Assembly (NCBI GenBank): GCA_945866285.1
Contig: CAMBHC010000018.1
Coordinates: 1 to 15,859, forward strand
Origin: Candidatus Sulfopaludibacter sp. SbA3
Lineage (GTDB): Bacteria; Acidobacteriota; Vicinamibacteria; Vicinamibacterales; UBA2999
DNA: 15,859 nt
Direction: 5' to 3'
The notes under the pieces were generated by a model that worked only from the letters and a program-made list of their open reading frames with translations, searched no databases and was not told the DNA's origin. This document shows positions 6,744 to 13,316 of the stretch, piece after piece (the first letter of the stretch is position 1; every line of letters starts with the position of its first letter). A program made the translations under genes and the position numbers.

Positions 6744-7016
6744 ATGATCATTGGCCGGGTCGTGGGCACCGTCGTCGCCAGTCACAAGCGTCCGCAATTC
6801 GAGGGCGCGAAGCTGCTGCTGGTGCAACCGGAAACGCCGCAGGGTGTGGCGACGGGGGCGACGTTGCTGGCGATTGACTCGGTCGGCGCCGGCATCAGCG
6901 AGCGTGTCCTGGTCGTGATTGAGGGGCGGGCCGCTGGCGAAGCGCTGGGCAAGAAGCACGCGCCGGTGGACGCCGCGATCATTGGTATCGTCGATCAGTT
7001 GGAGTTCGTCGAATGA
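6744..7016 (+). CDS. BMC-P pentameric vertex protein 3 (EutN/CcmL family)
   Basis: This third 90-aa EutN/CcmL paralogue starts five bases after the second. It shows IGRVVGTVVASHKRPQFEG, KLLLVQP, LLAIDSVGAGISERVLVV and DAAIIGIVDQLEFVE. The core resembles vertex protein 2 more than vertex protein 1 (SVGAG, QP, IVDQ), suggesting stepwise tandem duplication. Its stop overlaps the start of the Cys-rich gene (ATGA), which ties that gene to the shell operon. Confidence 0.95.
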   Translation: MIIGRVVGTVVASHKRPQFEGAKLLLVQPETPQGVATGATLLAIDSVGAGISERVLVVIEGRAAGEALGKKHAPVDAAIIGIVDQLEFVE

Positions 7017-7267
7017 CGGACGACCAGATTCGCGGACTAGTGAGGTTGGCGATCCAGAAACACATGGCGCCGGGAGCGTCACTTTCCGACCGTAGAGGCG
7101 CGTCTTTAGACGCGCCTGCCACCGCGGCTTCGCCACCCCAACCACCACCCCTGTCGCTCAGCTTCGGCCGCTACGTGCTGCCGCGCGCTGACGACGACAC
7201 CATGTGCATCATCGAGGCAGAGATGAAGTGCAGTCACTGCGGCTATTGCCAATGTCACGGTCATTAA
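7013..7267 (+). CDS. Unrecognised 84-aa Cys-rich protein of the BMC operon
   Basis: I do not recognise this protein. It has three parts. Residues 1-18 form a predicted amphipathic helix, DDQIRGLVRLAIQKHM, resembling encapsulation peptides. Residues about 20-50 are a low-complexity Ala/Pro/Ser linker that contains a palindromic DNA repeat. Residues 51-84 form a small domain ending in a metal-binding-type cluster: Cys65, then Cys73, Cys76, Cys79 and Cys81 in CSHCGYCQC, and His75, His82 and His84. The spacing suits zinc or an iron-sulfur centre, but it is not a standard 4Fe-4S ferredoxin motif. The start overlaps the vertex protein 3 stop (ATGA), and the stop is one base before the dehydrogenase start. 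A luminal cargo or cofactor-carrying role is inference from the helix and the context. Confidence 0.8.
   Translation: MTDDQIRGLVRLAIQKHMAPGASLSDRRGASLDAPATAASPPQPPPLSLSFGRYVLPRADDDTMCIIEAEMKCSHCGYCQCHGH
7096..7117. repeat. 22-bp palindrome inside the Cys-rich gene
   Basis: AGGCGCGTCT, a two-base TT centre and AGACGCGCCT form a perfect 10-bp stem. It encodes residues around RRGASLDAP in the linker and keeps the reading frame. The sequence looks like a dispersed palindromic repeat of the kind found between genes in acidobacterial genomes; that is from memory and no second copy is in the window. Confidence 0.7.
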
Positions 7268-7268
7268 A

Positions 7269-8216
7269 TTGAAGCCATCCGTACTTGTTACCAGAAGACT
7301 GCCATCGTCGGTCATCGCCAGGCTCGAGGACACGTTCGACGTGGACCTTTACACGGGCAGCGTGGCGATCTCGCGCGAAGAGTTGCATCAGCGCATCGCC
7401 GGCAAGCAGGCGCTGGTGTGCCTGCTCACGGACACGATTGACGCGGCGGTTCTCGATGCCGCCGGTCCGCAGCTGAAGATCGTCGCCAACGTCGCCGTTG
7501 GCTACAACAATATTGATGTGCCGGCGTGCCGTGCGCGAGGGGTGGCGGTGACTAACACGCCCGACGTGCTGACCAATGCCTGCGCGGACTTCACGTGGGC
7601 GCTGATTCTCGCCGTGACCCGGCGGCTGGGTGAAGGCGAGCGCGTGGTGCGGGCCGGTAAGTGGGGCGGTTGGGCGCTCGACTACATGCTGGGCATGGAA
7701 CTGCGCGGCAAGCAGCTCGGCCTGGTCGGCCTTGGCCGCATCGGCCGCGCCGTGGCCGACAAGGCGCCGGCGTTCGGCATGACGGTGGCCTACACGGCGC
7801 GCACGCCGGCCGGCCTGCCGGGTGCCACGCACATGCCGCTCGATCGCCTGCTGGCGACGTCAGACATCGTCTCGTTACACTGCCCGATGACGCCCGACAC
7901 CAAGCACCTGATCGATCAGAAGGCACTGACCAAGATGAAGCGGTCGGCGTACCTGATCAACACGTCGCGCGGCCCCGTGGTGGATGAAGGCGCGCTGGCC
8001 TGGGCGCTCAAGGAGCGGCTGATCGCCGGCGCGGCGCTCGATGTTTACGAGAAGGAACCGGAGATTCACGCCGGCCTGATGACGCTGGAGAACGTGCTGC
8101 TGATTCCGCATCTCGCCAGCGCCACCACCGAGACGCGCACCGGCATGGCCGACCTCGCGGTGTCGAACGCCATTGCGGTGGTCACCGGGCAGCCGCCCCT
8201 CACGCCGGTGCCGTGA
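7269..8216 (+). CDS. D-2-hydroxyacid dehydrogenase (glyoxylate/hydroxypyruvate reductase-like)
   Basis: This is a 315-aa NAD(P)-dependent oxidoreductase of the D-isomer-specific 2-hydroxyacid dehydrogenase family, acting on substrates such as glyoxylate, hydroxypyruvate or D-lactate. The Rossmann motif is GLGRIG (154-159). The catalytic triad is Arg234 in NTSRGPVVDE, Glu263 in YEKEPEI and His281 in IPHLASAT; VANVAVGYNNID is the usual substrate-loop region. It is closest in pattern to GyaR/GhrB. The TTG start at 7269 gives KPSVLVTRRLP, the expected N-terminus. It follows the Cys-rich gene after a single base, so it may belong to the BMC operon and recycle NAD(H) or process the aldehyde-derived acid, though no encapsulation peptide is seen. 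The 3' end overlaps nth by four bases. Confidence 0.92.
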   Translation: MKPSVLVTRRLPSSVIARLEDTFDVDLYTGSVAISREELHQRIAGKQALVCLLTDTIDAAVLDAAGPQLKIVANVAVGYNNIDVPACRARGVAVTNTPDVLTNACADFTWALILAVTRRLGEGERVVRAGKWGGWALDYMLGMELRGKQLGLVGLGRIGRAVADKAPAFGMTVAYTARTPAGLPGATHMPLDRLLATSDIVSLHCPMTPDTKHLIDQKALTKMKRSAYLINTSRGPVVDEGALAWALKERLIAGAALDVYEKEPEIHAGLMTLENVLLIPHLASATTETRTGMADLAVSNAIAVVTGQPPLTPVP

Positions 8217-8905
8217 CGCCGGTCGCCGGCCGCGTTGAGCGCGTCATGCAGACCATCGGTCGCAAGATCGAGGGCATGGAACTGCCCGCGATCGAAAAGA
8301 TCTCCGAGGGCCAGAAGAAAGACGCGTTCCAGATCCTGATCTCGACGCTGCTATCGGCGCGGACCAAGGATGAGACCACGCTGGCGGCCTCCACCCGCCT
8401 GTTCAAGAAGGCGCCCACGGCGAAGGCCATGGCCGCGCTTACCGTCAAGCAGATCGAGAAGCTGATCTACCCGGTGGGCTTCTACCGCAACAAGGCCGTG
8501 TTTGTGAAAGAGGCCAGCCAGGCGCTGCTGGCGACCTTTGGCGGCCGCGTACCGTCCACGCTCGACGAGCTGGTGACGCTGCCAGGCGTCGGCCGCAAGA
8601 CCGCCAACCTCGTGCTGATCCTGGCGTTCCAGAGTGAGACCAGCATCTGCGTGGACATCCACGTGCATCGCATCTCGAATCGGTTGGGATGGGTGCAGAC
8701 GAGAGAGCCCGAGGCGACGGAGCAGGCGCTCTACCGCGTGATCGCCGCGCCGTGGTGGCCGCTGATCAATCTCTACCTGGTCACCTGGGGCCAGAACATC
8801 TGCCGACCGTTGTATCCTCGATGTGGCGATTGCGCCATCATCTCTGACTGCCGGCGCGTGGGTGTGGAGCGCGTCGGCAAAGCCAAACGTAAGGAGGCAG
8901 TTTGA
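8213..8905 (+). CDS. nth: Endonuclease III (DNA glycosylase/AP lyase)
   Basis: This base-excision repair enzyme removes oxidised pyrimidines and cuts at abasic sites. The 230-aa protein has the helix-hairpin-helix LPGVGRKTANLVL with catalytic Lys129, Asp148 in VDIHVHR, and the C-terminal iron-sulfur loop Cys197, Cys204, Cys207, Cys213 (C-x6-C-x2-C-x5-C). The usual LLSAQ of the substrate pocket reads LLSART here, with Arg in place of Gln, a variant I have seen in some bacterial and archaeal members. GTG 8213 overlaps the preceding stop (GTGA); an ATG at 8246 (residue 12) is a possible later start. Function is secure. Confidence 0.95.
   Translation: MTPVAGRVERVMQTIGRKIEGMELPAIEKISEGQKKDAFQILISTLLSARTKDETTLAASTRLFKKAPTAKAMAALTVKQIEKLIYPVGFYRNKAVFVKEASQALLATFGGRVPSTLDELVTLPGVGRKTANLVLILAFQSETSICVDIHVHRISNRLGWVQTREPEATEQALYRVIAAPWWPLINLYLVTWGQNICRPLYPRCGDCAIISDCRRVGVERVGKAKRKEAV
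8893..8897 (+). promoter_or_regulatory. Ribosome binding site of the cyclophilin gene
   Basis: GGAGG lies seven bases before ATG 8905 and decides the start there rather than at the in-frame TTG 8902. It is inside the last codons of nth. Confidence 0.75.
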
Positions 8906-9507
8906 TGTCGGTCCGGATCCTGGCGTTCGTTCTCGCAAGCGTGTTGGCCAGCACGGTGACCTCGGCGCAGACCGCGCCTGCCAAGCCGGTACCGGCGAAG
9001 GCGCCGAGTGCTGCGGCCAAGCCGGGACAGACGTCACCTGGCGCGGGCCCGGTGATCGTGGTGGAAACTGAAAAGGGCACGTTCGAGTTCGAGACTTATC
9101 CGAACGAAGCGCCCAAGACCGTGGCGCACATCATCAACCTGGTTAACAAGCGTTACTACAACGGGCAACGCGTGCACCGGGTGGTGCCTGGTTTCGTCAT
9201 TCAGATGGGCGACCAGGCGACGCGCGACATGACCAAGCAGGCCATGTGGGGCCGCGGCAACAGCGGCAAGCCGGTGGGCATAGGCGAGATTTCAAAGACG
9301 CGGACGCATGTCCGCGGGGCGGTTGCCATGGCGCATTCCGGCGATGCCGCGAAGGCCGACGCGCAGTTCTATGTGACGCTGGCGGACCAGCACCGGCTCG
9401 ATCCCGACTACACCGTGTTCGGCAAGGTGATCTCGGGGATGGACGTCGTCGCGAAGATCGTCATGGGCGACCGCATCGTCAGAGTAACCGTGCGCGGGGC
9501 AGAGTAG
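8905..9507 (+). CDS. Secreted cyclophilin-type peptidyl-prolyl isomerase
   Basis: This 200-aa protein has an N-terminal signal peptide (about residues 1-21, ending near TSAQT), then an Ala/Pro/Lys linker to about residue 48, then a cyclophilin domain. It catalyses cis-trans isomerisation of prolyl bonds, probably in the periplasm. Visible family motifs: VETEKGTFEFETYPNEAPKT, the active-site stretch VHRVVPGFVIQMGD with the catalytic-type Arg and Phe, AQFYVTL and YTVFGKVISGMDVV. The start overlaps the nth stop by one base (TGATG). Its last 29 bases overlap the 3' end of the convergent DUF72 gene. Confidence 0.94.
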   Translation: MSVRILAFVLASVLASTVTSAQTAPAKPVPAKAPSAAAKPGQTSPGAGPVIVVETEKGTFEFETYPNEAPKTVAHIINLVNKRYYNGQRVHRVVPGFVIQMGDQATRDMTKQAMWGRGNSGKPVGIGEISKTRTHVRGAVAMAHSGDAAKADAQFYVTLADQHRLDPDYTVFGKVISGMDVVAKIVMGDRIVRVTVRGAE

Positions 9508-10387
9508 GTATTCCCGCCAGGTCAGGGAACCGTTCAAGGAACTCGGCCGGCATGGGCGCCGTTACGGGTTCGTCCAGCATCTTCTTGAGCGTGGTGGCGT
9601 TGGCCACGGCCTGCGCTGAGAAGTGATTGTTCAAGAGCAGGTACGCCTTCTTAGCGGCCAGCTGCGCCTGCCTGACCTTGCTGACGATCGGCGCGAGTTC
9701 CGTCGCTGAGTAGTAATAGTTGTAGCGATCCTCGGCTTGGTCGTGGTCCCACCACTGCGCGGCGTTGCGCCCGTGGAAGCGCAGGTAGAGAAGGTCGCTG
9801 CCGGTCACCGCGAGGTCCTGCCGAACCGACGATTCGAACTTGGGTTCATCGATCTGGACCCAGGTGGCGTGACCTCCGCCCAATAGCGCCCGCGTCTCCG
9901 CAGCGGTGTCACTCCACGATGCATGGCGGAGTTCCACCGCCAGCGTGTAGTTGGCGAATGTCCGCATCAGCCACTCGAGATACGCGACGGCTTCAGGCGT
10001 GCGATGGAAGCTGGACGGAAACTGCGCCAGGATGGGTCCCAGCTTCCCGGCGGCCGCCAGCGGATCGATGCCGCCCTTGAACGCATCGACGTCGGCCTGG
10101 GAAACGGCGGCCTTGTCGCTGGTCATGCCCGGGTGCGTGAACTTCTGGAACAGCTTGACGGTGAACTCGAACGAAGCCGGCGTCCGCCGCGCCCAGCCCA
10201 GTGCGACAGTGGCCCTCGGCTGGCCATAGAACGTGCTGTTCACTTCCACGACGTTGAACCGCTCGGCGTAGAAGGCGAGTTCGTCGAAACCGCGCTGGCG
10301 ATCCTCTGGAAAGGGATAAAAAATCCCGTTCCACGTGCCTTTTCCCGTAGGGTAATTCCAGCCTGACGTTCCCACGCGCAGTGGCAT
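9479..10387 (-). CDS. DUF72/YecE family protein
   Basis: This 302-aa TIM-barrel-like protein of the widespread DUF72 (YecE) family has no firmly known reaction. Typical patterns: LRVGTSGWNYPTGKGTWNG at the N-terminus, VEVNSTFYGQP, FEFTVKLFQKFTHPG, the LAVELRHASW strand, DLLYLRFHGRN and YLLLNNHFSAQAVANA. It is the only minus-strand gene in the window. Its 3' end overlaps the cyclophilin gene tail-to-tail by 29 bases, and its start is 23 bases from the divergent queE start, so the two share a very short promoter region. I am sure of the family. Confidence 0.93.
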   Translation of the reverse strand: MPLRVGTSGWNYPTGKGTWNGIFYPFPEDRQRGFDELAFYAERFNVVEVNSTFYGQPRATVALGWARRTPASFEFTVKLFQKFTHPGMTSDKAAVSQADVDAFKGGIDPLAAAGKLGPILAQFPSSFHRTPEAVAYLEWLMRTFANYTLAVELRHASWSDTAAETRALLGGGHATWVQIDEPKFESSVRQDLAVTGSDLLYLRFHGRNAAQWWDHDQAEDRYNYYYSATELAPIVSKVRQAQLAAKKAYLLLNNHFSAQAVANATTLKKMLDEPVTAPMPAEFLERFPDLAGIPTLPRARLL

Positions 10388-10392
10388 AGAGC

Positions 10393-10398
10393 TAAAAT
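10393..10398 (+). promoter_or_regulatory. Possible -10 element for queE
   Basis: TAAAAT is the only AT-rich hexamer in the 23-base gap between the divergent DUF72 and queE starts. It lies 12 bases before the queE ATG, which would give a very short leader. No convincing -35 or Shine-Dalgarno is seen, so this is a weak call. Confidence 0.25.
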
Positions 10399-10410
10399 CA
10401 TAAGTTCGTA

Positions 10411-11052
10411 ATGCTGACGATCAACGAGATATTCCACTCTATCCAGGGCGAGTCGACCCATGCCGGCCGGCCGTGCGTGTTCGTTCGCCTGACGGCCTGC
10501 GACCTGCGCTGCCGCTGGTGCGACACCCCCTATGCCTTCCACGAGGGCCGCAAGATGAGCGTGGATGAGGTGATGGCCGATGTCGAAGCGCGCGGCTGCC
10601 CGGTGGTGGAAGTGACCGGCGGCGAGCCGTTGTTGCAGGCCGATGTCTATCCCCTCATGCAGCGGCTGCTCGATGCCGGCAAGACCGTGCTGATTGAAAC
10701 CGGTGGTCATCGCAGCATCGCCCAGGTGCCGGCCGGCGTGGTCCGCATCATGGACATCAAGTGCCCCGGCTCCGGCGAATCCGCGCGCAATGACTGGTCC
10801 AACCTCGCGCTGCTGACGCCCACGGACGAAGTGAAGTTCGTGATCGCCGATCGCGTCGACTACGAGTTCGCCCGCGACATCGTCGTGCGCGAGAGCCTGA
10901 TTGGCCGCGTGGCCGCCGTGCTGTTTTCGCCCGTTCACGGTGCGCTGGATGCGAAGCAGCTGGCCGAGTGGGTGATCGCCGACCGGCTCGAGGTGCGCGT
11001 GCAACTGCAGATGCACAAGTACATCTGGAGTCCGGAGACCCGCGGTGTCTAG
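10411..11052 (+). CDS. queE: 7-carboxy-7-deazaguanine synthase (radical SAM)
   Basis: QueE rearranges 6-carboxytetrahydropterin to 7-carboxy-7-deazaguanine in the queuosine precursor pathway. The 213-aa protein has the substrate motif IFHSIQGESTHAG, the radical-SAM cluster Cys30, Cys34, Cys37 in CDLRCRWC, and the SAM-binding VTGGEPLLQ. The C-terminal VRVQLQMHKYIW is typical of the family. The ATG at 10411 gives the standard N-terminus LTINEIF. queC follows with an 8-base overlap. queD and the preQ0 reductase are not in the window and would lie elsewhere. Confidence 0.96.
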   Translation: MLTINEIFHSIQGESTHAGRPCVFVRLTACDLRCRWCDTPYAFHEGRKMSVDEVMADVEARGCPVVEVTGGEPLLQADVYPLMQRLLDAGKTVLIETGGHRSIAQVPAGVVRIMDIKCPGSGESARNDWSNLALLTPTDEVKFVIADRVDYEFARDIVVRESLIGRVAAVLFSPVHGALDAKQLAEWVIADRLEVRVQLQMHKYIWSPETRGV

Positions 11053-11746
11053 GGCCGTCGTCCTGTTGAGCGGTGGGCTCGATTCCTATACCGCCGCCGC
11101 GGTCGCACAACGAGATGGTTTCTTGCTGTCGGCCCTCAGCATCAACTATGGCCAGCGGCATGCGCGGGAACTGGACGCGTCGCGCGCCGTGGCCGCCGCC
11201 CTCGGCGTCGAGCGCCATCTTGAGCTGGCACTCGACCTGTCCCAGATTGGCGGGTCGTCGTTGACGTCATCGGCGATCGACGTGCCCAAGGATTCCACCT
11301 TCGCCAAGGCTACGGCGGACAAGCCGATGGTCATTCCCAACACCTACGTGCCCGCCCGCAACACCATCTTTCTGTCGATGGCGCTCGGCTGGGCCGAGGT
11401 CCTGGAGGCCGCCGACATCGTGATCGGCGTCAACGCGCTCGACTACTCCGGCTATCCGGACTGTCGGCCCGAGTTCATCCAGGCCTTCGAACACCTGGCG
11501 CGTCTGGCGACGAGGGCGGGTGTCGAAGGGCGTCCGCTGACCATTCACACGCCGCTCATCAGCCTCTCGAAGGCCGACATCATCCGGCTGGGGTTGTCCC
11601 TCGGCCTCGACTACGGTCTGACGCACAGTTGCTACGATCCGCCGCCGTCCGGCCGCCCGTGCGGCCGCTGCGACAGCTGCCTTCTGCGTGCCGCCGGCTT
11701 TGCAGAAGCTGGTGCCACTGACCCCCTGATCGGCGCGGCTGACTGA
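11045..11746 (+). CDS. queC: 7-cyano-7-deazaguanine synthase with in-frame repeat insert
   Basis: QueC converts 7-carboxy-7-deazaguanine and ammonia to preQ0 using ATP. The 233-aa protein has the PP-loop LSGGLDS (8-14), INYGQRH, the TYVPARNTIFLS core, IGVNALDYSGYPDCRPEF and the zinc site Cys196, Cys206, Cys209, Cys212 in GRPCGRCDSC. GTG 11045 overlaps the end of queE, which supports co-translation. Residues about 84-93 (STFAKATADK) sit in the variable loop just before TYVPARN, where other QueC have a short unrelated linker; this peptide looks like a dispersed genomic repeat that entered in frame. All catalytic motifs are intact, so the enzyme is probably active. Confidence 0.95.
   Translation: MSRAVVLLSGGLDSYTAAAVAQRDGFLLSALSINYGQRHARELDASRAVAAALGVERHLELALDLSQIGGSSLTSSAIDVPKDSTFAKATADKPMVIPNTYVPARNTIFLSMALGWAEVLEAADIVIGVNALDYSGYPDCRPEFIQAFEHLARLATRAGVEGRPLTIHTPLISLSKADIIRLGLSLGLDYGLTHSCYDPPPSGRPCGRCDSCLLRAAGFAEAGATDPLIGAAD
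11294..11323. repeat. In-frame dispersed repeat fragment within queC
   Basis: These 30 bases encode STFAKATADK on the plus strand, and on the opposite strand read through RRSLGEGG. I remember both peptides from many unrelated acidobacterial proteins, which suggests a genome-wide repeat that tolerates being translated. Only one copy is in the window, so the identification rests on recall. Confidence 0.55.
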
Positions 11747-11767
11747 GACCATTCGCCCGAAACCACC

Positions 11768-12089
11768 GTGGCACAGCCGCGCAAACGCCAGGTCTTCACC
11801 GTCATCGTGATTCTCACCGTGCCGCCATTGGATACGGCGCATACCTGACCTACGGTGAGCACGTGCGCCAGCTCGCGACCATGCCCCTTGTTGGCGGTCG
11901 AGATTAACTGCGCAACAACGCGCTGCAGGCCATCCTCGGCTCTTCCGAGCTGCTCCAAATGCAGAAGGACAGCATCCGGGTGGAGGTGGAGGAGAGGCCG
12001 GTGGCGCGGTATTCTTCTTTGAGTTGCCGATCGTCCCAGCGGACGAGTTACCCACGATGTCGCGTCCAGCTTCAGCCGGATCATGCGTT
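11768..12089 (+). pseudogene. Decayed, internally deleted sensor histidine kinase remnant
   Basis: This 343-base gap between queC and the editing protein holds no intact gene, but broken histidine-kinase pieces can be read. There is a possible membrane run (RQVFTVIVILTV) from 11768, then, after a frame change, AYLTYGEHVRQLATMP ending at a TAA. Next comes LRNNALQAILGSSELLQ at about 11909-11959, which resembles the helix after a dimerisation/phosphoacceptor site. Last, in another frame, comes VFFFELPIVPADELP at about 12012-12056, like the end of an HATPase domain. Only about 50 bases separate the last two pieces, where about 150-200 residues would be expected, so most of the ATPase domain is deleted. 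Stops and frame changes make it non-functional. The fragment family is inferred from short motifs. Confidence 0.6.
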
Positions 12090-13277
12090 ATGACCAACCG
12101 TCTCTACTACACCGAGTCCTATCGGACCGACTTCGACGCCACCGTTGTCGCGGTCGACACAGTTGATGGCTGCACGCACGTCACGCTTGACCAGACGGCG
12201 TTCTATCCCACGTCAGGCGGCCAGCCGTCCGACACCGGAACGCTCGGCGGCGCGGCCGTCAGCGAGGTCATCGATCGTGAGGACGGCACCATCGCGCACG
12301 TCACCTCAAGCGCGTTGAGGGTCGGCGAGGTGGTCCAGGGTGCCATTGATTGGGCCCGGCGGTTCGACCACATGCAGCAGCACACCGGCCAGCACGTGCT
12401 CTCGGCCGCGTTCGACCGGCTGTTTGGCGTGCGCACCGAGAGCTTCCACATGGGGACACTGTCGGCGACCATCGACCTGGCGCGCGAGGTCAGCGCCAGC
12501 GAAGTGGCGAAAGCGGAAGACGAAGCCAATCGCATTGCCTGGGAAGACCGTCCGGTGACGATCCGATTCGCCACGGCCGAAGAGGCAGCGAACATGCCGC
12601 TGCGCAAGGAGTCGATTCGCACGGGTCCACTGCGCCTGATCGATGTTGAGGACTTCGACCTCTCGGCGTGTGGCGGCACGCACGTCGCACGGACGGGCGG
12701 CATTGGCGTGATTGCCATCGGCGGGTGGGAGAAGTTCCGCGGCGGCTCGCGGGTGGAGTTCCTATGTGGCGGCCGCGCCCTGAATCGGTTCCGCCTGTGG
12801 CGCGATTCGCTGGCGGCCACGCAGAAATTCCTATCGGTGTCACCTGAGGAGATGGCGGCGGCGGTCGAGCGCATGCAGGCTGACAGCAAGGCGCAGCAGC
12901 GCACGTTACGGGGCTTCCAGGAGAAGCTGGCAACGCACGAAGCTCACTCGCTGGTGGCCAAGGCCGTGCCGATTGGCGGTCAGTTCGCGGTCATTGAAGC
13001 CCTCGAAGGCTGGGACGCGCAGGGCCTCAAGGCCATCGCTGTTGCGGCCGCGGCGGAGAATCCAAATGCCGTCGTCGTGCTGTTCACGACCACGGTGCCG
13101 GCGCTGGTCGTGATCGCGCGGGGCGGTGCGGCAACGGCGGACGCCGCCGCCATGCTGAAGGCCCTGGTCGCGCAGTTTGGCGGCAAGGGCGGGGGCAAGC
13201 CAGATCTGGCCCAGGGCGGTGGCCTGGCGGGCGCGACCGCGCAGCTGATCGACGCCGCTCGCCTCCTCGTGAGCTGA
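12090..13277 (+). CDS. Alanyl-tRNA editing protein (AlaX-like, with DHHA1 domain)
   Basis: This is a 395-aa stand-alone relative of the editing half of alanyl-tRNA synthetase, which hydrolyses mischarged Ser- or Gly-tRNA(Ala). The N-terminal beta domain has DQTAFYPTSGGQPSDTG. The editing site binds zinc through His98 and His102 (QQHTGQH), Cys194 and His198 (CGGTH). A predicted coiled region (about 270-305) leads to a C-terminal DHHA1-type domain with GGKGGGKPDLAQGGG. The frame is open upstream to a TTG at 12024, but those codons belong to the decayed kinase; ATG 12090 gives MTNRLYYTES, the normal family start. No clear Shine-Dalgarno is seen. Function is well supported by motifs. Confidence 0.93.
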   Translation: MTNRLYYTESYRTDFDATVVAVDTVDGCTHVTLDQTAFYPTSGGQPSDTGTLGGAAVSEVIDREDGTIAHVTSSALRVGEVVQGAIDWARRFDHMQQHTGQHVLSAAFDRLFGVRTESFHMGTLSATIDLAREVSASEVAKAEDEANRIAWEDRPVTIRFATAEEAANMPLRKESIRTGPLRLIDVEDFDLSACGGTHVARTGGIGVIAIGGWEKFRGGSRVEFLCGGRALNRFRLWRDSLAATQKFLSVSPEEMAAAVERMQADSKAQQRTLRGFQEKLATHEAHSLVAKAVPIGGQFAVIEALEGWDAQGLKAIAVAAAAENPNAVVVLFTTTVPALVVIARGGAATADAAAMLKALVAQFGGKGGGKPDLAQGGGLAGATAQLIDAARLLVS

Positions 13278-13316
13278 GTCCCTGGCGCCGTCGGCTTCGT
13301 CTGATATCGTACGGGG

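Noticed and set aside
11705..11725. GGTGCCACTGACCCC near the end of queC as another REP copy
   Set aside because: It encodes AGATDP, a plausible natural QueC C-terminus, and is not palindromic; the resemblance to GGTGTCAGACACC is too weak.
12024..12089. Upstream TTG start of the tRNA-editing protein
   Set aside because: The extra residues match the end of the decayed kinase, and the family begins at MTNRLYY.
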